Shown here piece after piece: positions 1 to 6,066 of a DNA stretch of 6,066 nucleotides. Made by a program: the position numbers and the translations under genes. The stretch is from NCBI GenBank assembly GCA_011620845.1, contig WOYJ01000037.1:1-6066 (forward strand), written 5' to 3'. The stretch comes from Methanobacteriaceae archaeon. GTDB lineage: Archaea > Methanobacteriota > Methanobacteria > Methanobacteriales > Methanobacteriaceae. A model generated the notes under the pieces. That model was not told where the DNA came from. It was given only the letters and a program-made list of their open reading frames with translations, and did no database searches. Position 1 is the stretch's first letter, and each line of letters begins with the position of its first letter.

Positions 1-13
1 AAAATAGTTTATT

Positions 14-577
14 TTAGATCAGATAAATAACCAGACTCATAAACAGTGCAGACACCAGTGGAATAAGAATGTTATCGTCTACTGGACTGTATGCCTCGGT
101 TAAAGCCCCGAAAACCACCCCTAAAAGAGCGGATAAGAGGGATACTTGGGTTAATGCCACGACCAACCCAACCACGAAGAAAGATATACTACCCTCCAGG
201 GTTTTTTTAGGGTTGAAATGGAGATTATGTTTACCCCATTTCCGCCCAATTATGGTGGAAGCCGAGTCGCCGAAAAGCAGAATCAGTATAGCGGCGTTGG
301 CCACCGACATGTTGAATTGGAATAGGACTAAGGTAAGGATAATACCTACGAAGAAGTAGATGAAGCCTCGTTCATCGTCTTCTCTCTTGCAATGTCTGAA
401 AATAAATGAAAAAAAGGGAACATTATACCTTTTATCTAATCTGAACAGGAGAACCACAAAAAGAAGAACCAAAATGGCGATAATTATCAGGGCATCCGGT
501 TTAAGGAAATAACTCAAAACCACAATGAAAACACCCGAGGCATGAATTAACTGCCGAAGTAGCTCTTTCATTACCAT
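14..577 (-). CDS. Dolichol kinase / SEC59-like (CTP transferase family) integral membrane protein
   Basis: Complete 187-residue polytopic membrane protein. It resembles the SEC59 / VTE5 / DGK1 group (COG0170-like), which phosphorylates dolichol, phytol or diacylglycerol, typically with CTP, and is related to phosphatidate cytidylyltransferases. Family-type motifs seen: RQLIHASG near residues 8-15, GDSAS at 103-107 followed by GRKWGK at 111-116, KKTLEGS at 124-130, and E161 followed by DDNILIPL at 167-174. About six or seven hydrophobic segments are visible, at roughly 12-25, 28-46, 70-87, 92-108, 131-160 (probably two) and 170-187; there is no separate signal peptide. The start ATG overlaps the purL stop by one base and has no clear ribosome binding site, so translation probably depends on purL; a second ATG at codon 3 is an alternative. 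The C-terminal DDN motif favours the kinase group over CdsA-type CDP-lipid synthases. Substrate is unknown; an archaeal polyprenol, geranylgeraniol or archaeol-type lipid is an inference. Family call fairly sure, function less so. Confidence 0.82.
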   Translation of the reverse strand: MVMKELLRQLIHASGVFIVVLSYFLKPDALIIIAILVLLFVVLLFRLDKRYNVPFFSFIFRHCKREDDERGFIYFFVGIILTLVLFQFNMSVANAAILILLFGDSASTIIGRKWGKHNLHFNPKKTLEGSISFFVVGLVVALTQVSLLSALLGVVFGALTEAYSPVDDNILIPLVSALFMSLVIYLI

Positions 578-579
578 CA
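575..579 (-). promoter_or_regulatory. TGATG stop-start overlap between purL and the membrane kinase gene
   Basis: The minus strand reads TGATG: the TGA stop of purL and the ATG of the next gene share one A. No good Shine-Dalgarno sequence lies 4-12 bases before this ATG (GTTATAGAGAAATTC has only a distant GAG). Termination-reinitiation by the same ribosome is therefore the likely mode of translation, tying synthesis of the membrane protein to PurL. Confidence 0.7.
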
Positions 580-2769
580 GGCCATGAATTTCTCTATAAC
601 GCCATGATAAGAGTTTTTAAGCTCAGATATTGGAATGTTTACTGAATCGTTAATAACCAGTGAATCAACATTCACTGTTCCAATCACAGCCACCGGGACG
701 TCAAGTTTTCCCAAGATTTCATCTGCAGCTTCTTCTTTAACAGTTACTAGGAACCTTCCATGGGATTCTGAGAATAATGCTTCAAAATCGTTCAAGCCCT
801 CTGCACCAGGTATCTGGGATAGATCTATTTCAGCCCCTAAACCTCCTGATAACACCATTTCAGAAAGTGCAACACCTATACCGCCTGTGGAACAGTCATG
901 GACAGCAGTTATGTTACCATCTGAATCCTGCCTGATTAAATTTAAAACCGCCATGGCAACGTTGTATTCATTTTCAAGATGGACGTGTGGTGGTTCGCCC
1001 TGGACTTTTCCCATGATTAATTTCTGGTATTCCGATCCACCTAATTCTGGACGGGTTTCTCCGATCATGATGATTTTATCACCTTCACATTTAAATTCAA
1101 AGGTTCTAATATCTTTTATCTTCATCAATCCACACATGCCCACTGCGGGTGAAGGATTGATGGTCACACCTTCTGTTTCATTGTAAAAGCTAACGTTACC
1201 ACTGATAACCGGGGTCCCGAAACGGTTGGCCACGTCGGCCATTCCCTGTACACAGTCTGTAAACTGTTTGAAGATATGGGGCTTCTCCGGGTTACCGAAG
1301 TTAAGGCAGTCCACTATGCATAGGGGTTCTGAGCCCATGGAGACCACGTTCCTTATACCTTCTGCTATCGCACCGGCCCCTCCATGGTAGGGGTTTAGTT
1401 TGGTGTGGGAACTGTTACAGTCAGATGTGATGGTGAAGGCGGTTTCATCGCCTACCCTGATGACCGCGGCGTCGTCACCAGGTTTCACTACCGTTCCAAT
1501 CTGGACTTCATGGTCATATTGCCGGTAAACCCATTCTTTACTGGCGATATTCTGGGAGGATAGAAGGTTAAGTAGGGTTTGCTTTAAATCTCCTTCCTCT
1601 ACCGTAGGGGTTTTCACTCCTAGTTTTTCTAAGTTGGGTTCAGTATTATCTTCTGGAGATATGTGATCGATTGCACATTCCCTTTCTATGGTTGGTGGGT
1701 CGGACAACATACTCGTAGGCATATCGGCTATAATTCCCCCATTATGGATTACTTCAAAGCGGCCGGTGTCGGTTACTGTGCCAATCACTGCCCTGGGAAG
1801 TTCGTATTTATCGAAGATCTCTATCAATTTATCCTCATCTTCGGGGTGGATTACGAAGACCATTCTTTCCTGTGATTCAGATAACATTATCTCATAGGGG
1901 GTCATCCCCTCTTCCCTAAGTGGTATTTTCTCGAGTTTTACTAAGGCGCCGTTACCTCCATTGGCTGCCATTTCTGAGACGCAACAGGTCAGTCCTCCCC
2001 CACCAAGGTCCTTTAACCCCTGTACATTAATTTTCTCCAGGGCTTCCAGTGTAGCTTCAAGCACCTGTTTCTTGGTGAACGGGTCTCCTATCTGAACTGC
2101 TGGCCGGTCCTCAATCTCTGATGACGTGGTAAGCTCCTCAGATGCGAAGGTAACTCCGTGAATACCGTCTCTACCTGTACGGCCGCCCATAAGCACGAAG
2201 ATATCCCCTACGTTAGGGGCTATTCCCCTTACTATTGAATCTTTACGCACAACTCCAGCGCATATTACGTTAACCAGGGGGTTAAACTGGAAGGTGGCGT
2301 CGAATTCTACTTCACCACCCACGGTGGGTATTCCCACCCGGTTTCCATAGTCTGATATTCCTTTAACCACGTATTCGAAGAGGTAGCGGGATCTTTCATC
2401 ATCCAGGTATCCGAAGCGAAGCGGGTCAAGAAGTGCCACTGGCATAGCTCCCATGGAGATGATATCCCTGATTATACCCCCAATACCAGTCCCTGCGCCT
2501 CCGTATGGTTCGATTGCTGAGGGGTGGTTGTGACTTTCCATCCCAATTACCAGGGCCAGTTCATCGGTGAGTTCCACAACCCCTGCATCGTCTCCCGGGC
2601 CGACTATAACTCTTTCACCCTCTGTGGGGAATAATTTCAGTAGGGGCCGGCTGCTTTTATAGGAACAGTGTTCCGAGAACATGATATCCAGCATACCATA
2701 TTCCAGTTCATTCGGTTCCCTTCCAATCTCTTTACATATGTATTCAGATTCCGCTTCGGTTAAAGTCAT
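577..2769 (-). CDS. purL: Phosphoribosylformylglycinamidine synthase subunit PurL (FGAM synthase II)
   Basis: Complete 730-residue synthetase subunit of cytoplasmic de novo purine synthesis. It converts formylglycinamide ribonucleotide, ATP and ammonia to the amidine. The length fits the short PurL form; there is no C-terminal glutaminase domain, so separate PurQ and PurS partners are expected, and neither is in this window. The protein is an internal duplication of AIRS-like N and C domains. First half: SEHCSYKS at 32-39 (candidate catalytic His34), GDDAGVVEL from 59, ESHNHPS at 78-84 (His80 and His82), GDPFTKKQVLEA at 228-239, a glycine-rich DLGGGG at 254-259 and SESQERM at 297-303. Second half: GDDAAVIRV at 431-439, GNVSFYNET at 524-532, LGGSEYQ at 576-582, CSTGGIGVALSEM at 626-638 and FSESHGRF at 666-673. 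The start is firm: AGGTGG lies six bases upstream and an in-frame TAG lies two codons upstream. It follows ileS by 71 bases and overlaps the next gene by one base. Confidence 0.97.
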   Translation of the reverse strand: MTLTEAESEYICKEIGREPNELEYGMLDIMFSEHCSYKSSRPLLKLFPTEGERVIVGPGDDAGVVELTDELALVIGMESHNHPSAIEPYGGAGTGIGGIIRDIISMGAMPVALLDPLRFGYLDDERSRYLFEYVVKGISDYGNRVGIPTVGGEVEFDATFQFNPLVNVICAGVVRKDSIVRGIAPNVGDIFVLMGGRTGRDGIHGVTFASEELTTSSEIEDRPAVQIGDPFTKKQVLEATLEALEKINVQGLKDLGGGGLTCCVSEMAANGGNGALVKLEKIPLREEGMTPYEIMLSESQERMVFVIHPEDEDKLIEIFDKYELPRAVIGTVTDTGRFEVIHNGGIIADMPTSMLSDPPTIERECAIDHISPEDNTEPNLEKLGVKTPTVEEGDLKQTLLNLLSSQNIASKEWVYRQYDHEVQIGTVVKPGDDAAVIRVGDETAFTITSDCNSSHTKLNPYHGGAGAIAEGIRNVVSMGSEPLCIVDCLNFGNPEKPHIFKQFTDCVQGMADVANRFGTPVISGNVSFYNETEGVTINPSPAVGMCGLMKIKDIRTFEFKCEGDKIIMIGETRPELGGSEYQKLIMGKVQGEPPHVHLENEYNVAMAVLNLIRQDSDGNITAVHDCSTGGIGVALSEMVLSGGLGAEIDLSQIPGAEGLNDFEALFSESHGRFLVTVKEEAADEILGKLDVPVAVIGTVNVDSLVINDSVNIPISELKNSYHGVIEKFMA

Positions 2770-2840
2770 CTTCTACCACCTAGAAAATCGTCTTATCAAC
2801 TATATTTGGAAAATCTCACCTTTAATTTTACAATCTAAAT
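2770..2840 (-). other. ileS-purL intergenic spacer, no gene
   Basis: AT-rich 71-base spacer. It holds the purL ribosome binding site at its downstream end, an unattached AAAGGTGAG close to ileS (2815-2823), a weak TATA-like AAATATAG (2801-2808) and two copies of GATTTTC 26 bases apart (2783-2789 and 2809-2815). There is no hairpin or long T run that would mark termination after ileS, so read-through into purL is the simplest reading. Confidence 0.6.
2776..2781 (-). promoter_or_regulatory. Ribosome binding site of purL
   Basis: On the minus strand this reads AGGTGG, six bases before the purL ATG, and closely matches the archaeal anti-Shine-Dalgarno complement GGAGGTGATC. It fixes the start at 2769 and shows that purL initiates on its own rather than by coupling to ileS. 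Confidence 0.8.
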
Positions 2841-5800
2841 CTATTTTATTATGGTTATTCCCACTTTATCATCTTCAATATTCCAGTATTTAGTATAATC
2901 TCCCGGGATTTCCTTCAAATCCTTTGCAAATACGAATTTCTTAGCCCGGACTTCATGTGATATTAATCCCAGGAAAGATTTTATCAAATCACCGAACTGT
3001 TCACTGCAATCGATAAATACCTGTATGTTTGCTTCCACATCTAAATCCAGGTCCTTCCGCATGTCTTGTATTCTCCTTATGAGTTCCCGTGCCATGGACT
3101 CTGATAGTATTTCCCGGGTTAACTCAGTATCCACGAATACGCTTCCATTTTCAAAGGCAGCGGTGACGATGTTTTCAGGGAGTTCAGTTTCAAAGAGGAC
3201 ATCATCTGCAGAAAGTTCGATGGGCTTACCCTCTACATCCACCACATACTTCCCTTGAGATTCCAGTATGTTCACTATTTCTGCCCCATCACCATCCTCC
3301 AGTACAGCAGCCACTTTAGGCACATCTCCCCTTAGTTTGGGTCCTAAGGTTTTCAGGTTGGGCTTGGCAGTTATCCTCAGGTTCTGGAAATCGTTGGAGG
3401 AAAGGAGTTTCTTGGTATTGGCCTGTTCCATGATGATATGGTTGAGATTGCGGGCTGCCTTTAAAACCTTAACATCCTCGGAGACGATGACCACCTCTTT
3501 AACTGGCCATCTGAGTTTGTAACGTGCTATATCCCGGGCCCGGGCACATGCCTCGATTATCTCCCGGACTACATCCATATCTTCCTCTAACTCTTCATTG
3601 ATAAGGTTTGCATCGAATTTCCAGTCCAGCATATGCACGCTGGCCGGTTCATCCACTTCTACTTCCAGGACGAGGTTATGGTATATTTTTTCAGTAATAT
3701 GAGGGGCTATAGGGCATAGTAAGGTTATAAGCTGTTTCATAACATGATAAAGGGTATAATATGCTCCTAGTTTATCGGGGTCTTCCTTTTCTATCCAGGT
3801 ACGCCCCCGGATTAAACGTACATACCAGCGGCTCAGATCTTCCACTATGAACTCGTGGATGCTCCGGGTTGCCTTGTGCAGGTGCAGGGAATCAAGGGCC
3901 TCTGTCACCTCCCGGGCCACCGTGTTGATCCTGGATATTATCCACCGGTCTTCATCCCGGAATTTCAAATCCTCTTCACTGTACAGGGTGGGGTTGAAGT
4001 TGTCTATGGACATGTAAGTGGTGGTGAAGACGTACACGTTCCACAGTATGTTGAACATTTTACCCACTGTTTTAACTTCGTCCCATTTGAACTTCAAATC
4101 CTCCCAGGGCTTATTTCCCCATAGAAGGTAGAACCTGAGGACGTCAGCACCGTACTGCTGGATGACCTCGTCTGGTTCTACTACGTTGCCCAGTGATTTA
4201 CTCATCTTCTTACCCTCCTCATCGAGGGTGAATCCGTGCATTAAAACCTTCTGGTAGGGTGTGCTGTCTAGGGATATCACTCCACAGCCCAGTTGGGAGT
4301 AGAACCATCCCCTGGTCTGGTCATGTCCTTCGGTTATAAAATCGTAAGGATACCATTCCTCGAAAGCTTCCTTCTCCTGGGGGTAGTACAGCGCCGCCCA
4401 CCCGGCAACTCCCGAGTCGATCCACACATCTAAGACATCGGGTATCCGGGTCATACTGCCCCCGCAGGAACATTTGATGGTTATCTCATCCACATGGGGG
4501 CGGTGTATGAAATCCCCTTTAAGGGATCCTTCATGTGCCAGTTCCTTTAACTCGTTTATAGAACCCACTACTTTTATCTCATCACACTGGGAACAGGTCC
4601 ATATGGGTATGGGTATTCCCCAGTATCTCTGCCGGGATATGGTCCAGTCCCTGGCGTTTTCTACCCAGTTCCTGAACCGACTTTCCCCGGCCCAGGATGG
4701 GATCCATTCCACCCGGTCAAGTTCAGCTAGCATCTGGTCCTTTATATCCGTGATCTTTAAAAACCACTGCTGGGTAGCTAAATAAATTATGGGGGTTTTA
4801 CACCTCCAGCAGAAACCGTAACGGTGGCTTATAATATCAGATTTTAAAAGCAGTCCATGTGTATCTAAATCCGCGATAATATAAGGGTCTGCATCTTTCA
4901 CAAACTCTCCTTCATATTTACCAGCCTCTTCCTTGAATAACCCTGCCTCATCCACAGGACAAAATATGGGTAACCCGTATTTTTTCCCTATCTCGAAGTC
5001 GTCGGGACCGTGGCCCGGGGCGGTGTGAACACATCCAGTACCCTCAGTTAAGGTCACATGGTCTCCAGGGAGTATCATATGTTCAAACTCCCTCTGTACA
5101 GGTATCTCTTCCAGGAGAGGGTGGTTGTAGGTTAAACCTTCAAGTTCAAACCCCTTAACAGTATTCGTAATCTCGTAATCTTTTCCCTCTTCAAATAATG
5201 TTTCCATCAGGGATTCCACCAGTGCCTCGGCCATTATCAGGACTTCACCGTCCACTTCAACATAGGCGTAGTCATAGTCGGGGTTTACACAGACGGCCAT
5301 GTTGGCGGGCAGGGTCCAGGGGGTGGTGGTCCAGATCAGGATGTACTGGTTTTCTTCGGCTGTTTTAAGGGGGAATTTCACGTATATAGATGGGTCATCC
5401 TTGTTTTCATAGTCTATCTCGGCCATGGCCAGTGCTGTTTCGCACCGGGGGCACCAGGTTATCACCCGGAGGTCGTTCACGAGTAAATCCTTTTCATGTG
5501 CTCTTTGAAGTGTCCACCAGCATGATTCCATGTATTTGGTGTCGAAGGTGACGTAGGGATCGTCCCAGTCCATCCACACTCCCAGCATCTGGAACTGCTC
5601 GGTCATGATGGCTTTGTTTTTGACTGCAAATTCCCGGCACTGTTTCACGAAATTATCGATCCCGATCTTTTCTTCTATCTCTTTTTTACTTTTAAGGCCC
5701 AAGATCCCCTCTACTTTATGTTCTATGGGCAGGCCGTGGGTGTCCCAGCCGGCCTGTCTGCGGACGTTGAATCCGGACATGCCCTTGAACCTGAGGAAAG

Positions 5801-6002
5801 TGTCTTTTATAATTTTGTTCCAGGCTGTTCCCAGGTGGATGCGTCCACTGCAGTAAGGCGGCCCGTCTAAAAATGAATATCTAGGTCCGTTCTCCCTGAG
5901 TTGCTGGCTTTTCTGGTATATCTGGTTTGCCCTCCAGAATTCCTGTATTTCTTCCTCTAGTTCCTGGTGATTGTATGAGTGTGGTGCCTCCTTTATTGGC
6001 AT
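2841..6002 (-). CDS. ileS: Isoleucyl-tRNA synthetase, archaeal/eukaryotic-like type
   Basis: Complete 1053-residue cytoplasmic class Ia enzyme that charges tRNA(Ile) with isoleucine. The Rossmann fold opens with DGPPY at 46-50 and a HIGH-motif variant HLGT at 56-59; the KMSKS loop is intact at 599-603. The inserted CP1 editing domain (about 190-390) has the threonine-rich WTTTPWT at 224-230 and GHGPDD at 330-335, both typical of hydrolytic proofreading. Cys pairs 184/187 and 398/401 probably bind one zinc; 470/473 and 511/513 probably bind a second. DVWIDSG at 525-531 and EGHDQTRGWF at 558-567 are core IleRS signatures. A helical anticodon-binding domain follows (about 685-835, with DLSRWYVRLIRGR at 722-734). 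The C-terminal part (about 840-1053) is archaeal/eukaryotic in style and lacks the zinc finger found at many bacterial IleRS C termini. The start is supported by GGGAG eight bases upstream and by no in-frame ATG, GTG or TTG further up to the window edge. First gene of the apparent unit; stop TAG. Confidence 0.98.
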   Translation of the reverse strand: MPIKEAPHSYNHQELEEEIQEFWRANQIYQKSQQLRENGPRYSFLDGPPYCSGRIHLGTAWNKIIKDTFLRFKGMSGFNVRRQAGWDTHGLPIEHKVEGILGLKSKKEIEEKIGIDNFVKQCREFAVKNKAIMTEQFQMLGVWMDWDDPYVTFDTKYMESCWWTLQRAHEKDLLVNDLRVITWCPRCETALAMAEIDYENKDDPSIYVKFPLKTAEENQYILIWTTTPWTLPANMAVCVNPDYDYAYVEVDGEVLIMAEALVESLMETLFEEGKDYEITNTVKGFELEGLTYNHPLLEEIPVQREFEHMILPGDHVTLTEGTGCVHTAPGHGPDDFEIGKKYGLPIFCPVDEAGLFKEEAGKYEGEFVKDADPYIIADLDTHGLLLKSDIISHRYGFCWRCKTPIIYLATQQWFLKITDIKDQMLAELDRVEWIPSWAGESRFRNWVENARDWTISRQRYWGIPIPIWTCSQCDEIKVVGSINELKELAHEGSLKGDFIHRPHVDEITIKCSCGGSMTRIPDVLDVWIDSGVAGWAALYYPQEKEAFEEWYPYDFITEGHDQTRGWFYSQLGCGVISLDSTPYQKVLMHGFTLDEEGKKMSKSLGNVVEPDEVIQQYGADVLRFYLLWGNKPWEDLKFKWDEVKTVGKMFNILWNVYVFTTTYMSIDNFNPTLYSEEDLKFRDEDRWIISRINTVAREVTEALDSLHLHKATRSIHEFIVEDLSRWYVRLIRGRTWIEKEDPDKLGAYYTLYHVMKQLITLLCPIAPHITEKIYHNLVLEVEVDEPASVHMLDWKFDANLINEELEEDMDVVREIIEACARARDIARYKLRWPVKEVVIVSEDVKVLKAARNLNHIIMEQANTKKLLSSNDFQNLRITAKPNLKTLGPKLRGDVPKVAAVLEDGDGAEIVNILESQGKYVVDVEGKPIELSADDVLFETELPENIVTAAFENGSVFVDTELTREILSESMARELIRRIQDMRKDLDLDVEANIQVFIDCSEQFGDLIKSFLGLISHEVRAKKFVFAKDLKEIPGDYTKYWNIEDDKVGITIIK

Positions 6003-6010
6003 TTCTATTT

Positions 6011-6016
6011 CTCCCT
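6011..6016 (-). promoter_or_regulatory. Ribosome binding site of ileS
   Basis: Read on the minus strand this is AGGGAG. The GGAG core ends eight bases before the ileS ATG and complements the CCUCC at the archaeal 16S rRNA 3' end. It supports the ATG at 6002 as the start. Confidence 0.75.
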
Positions 6017-6054
6017 GATTTAAGAAGTTTATTGAATAATCTAAATTTGTAATT

Positions 6055-6063
6055 GATATATTA
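6055..6063 (-). promoter_or_regulatory. Probable archaeal TATA box driving ileS (and likely the whole unit)
   Basis: On the minus strand this reads TAATATATC, inside an AT-rich stretch. A start of transcription about 25 bases downstream would fall near 6030-6035, leaving a leader of about 30 bases that contains the ribosome binding site, a sensible archaeal layout. The region where a BRE element would sit is cut by the window edge. AT-richness makes chance matches easy, and further upstream genes in the same operon cannot be excluded, so this is tentative. Confidence 0.4.
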
Positions 6064-6066
6064 ATT

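Noticed and set aside
1..13. Terminator after the membrane kinase gene
   Set aside because: Only 13 bases follow the stop codon, reading AATAAACTATTTT on the minus strand; the short T run reaches the window edge and is too little to call.
202..208. A7 run on the minus strand as a slippery frameshift site
   Set aside because: It encodes the Lys-Lys of the conserved KKTLEGS motif, the zero frame continues intact through the conserved DDN motif to a normal stop, and no downstream stimulatory structure is evident.
635..1186. 183-codon open frame on the plus strand, opposite purL
   Set aside because: Antisense shadow of purL: the purL frame encodes a strongly recognisable conserved protein here, while this translation is Ser/Pro/Thr-rich with no recognisable motif. 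The other plus-strand frames of 69-103 codons over the three genes are rejected for the same reason.
2801..2808. TATA-like AAATATAG as a separate promoter for purL
   Set aside because: The expected start about 25 bases downstream falls on the purL ribosome binding site, leaving no useful leader; the sequence is simply AT-rich.
3855..4785. Plus-strand open frames of 89 and 103 codons opposite ileS
   Set aside because: No recognisable motif, low-complexity translation, and full overlap with conserved IleRS catalytic and anticodon-domain coding sequence.
6038..6046. 9-base AATCTAAAT, also present at 2832-2840, as a direct repeat flanking ileS
   Set aside because: Short AT-rich match in two AT-rich spacers, with no inverted repeats, target duplication or mobile-element gene; chance explains it.
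6051..6066. Near-palindrome AATTGATATATTAATT as an operator
   Set aside because: It overlaps the probable TATA box, is almost pure A+T, and is cut by the window edge, so symmetry is expected by chance and cannot be judged.

Overview
The window looks like ordinary core-genome DNA from a methanogenic archaeon, most likely of the order Methanobacteriales (Methanobacterium-like). The grounds are an archaeal-type isoleucyl-tRNA synthetase, a short PurL without a fused glutaminase, archaeal-style AGGTGG and GGGAG ribosome binding sites, an AT-rich TATA-type promoter, and a gene order (ileS then purL) that I recall from Methanothermobacter thermautotrophicus. The genus is an inference from memory; no search was run.

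All three genes lie on the minus strand and are transcribed from high to low coordinates. The first 64 bases of the transcription unit (6003-6066) hold a probable TATA box and the ileS ribosome binding site. ileS (2841-6002) encodes a complete 1053-residue isoleucyl-tRNA synthetase. A 71-base AT-rich gap carrying a good ribosome binding site separates it from purL (577-2769), a complete 730-residue phosphoribosylformylglycinamidine synthase subunit. The purL stop overlaps by one base (TGATG) the start of a 187-residue membrane protein of the dolichol kinase / SEC59-like family (14-577). That gene ends 13 bases before the edge of the window. No gap exceeds 71 bases.

The three products act in different processes: protein synthesis, de novo purine synthesis, and probably isoprenoid-lipid phosphorylation. 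Spacing and the single convincing promoter suggest one transcript, with the third gene probably translated by coupling to purL. All open frames on the plus strand look like antisense shadows. I see no mobile element, CRISPR array, RNA gene or defence system, and no sign of a new multi-gene system. The most open question is the substrate of the small membrane kinase.
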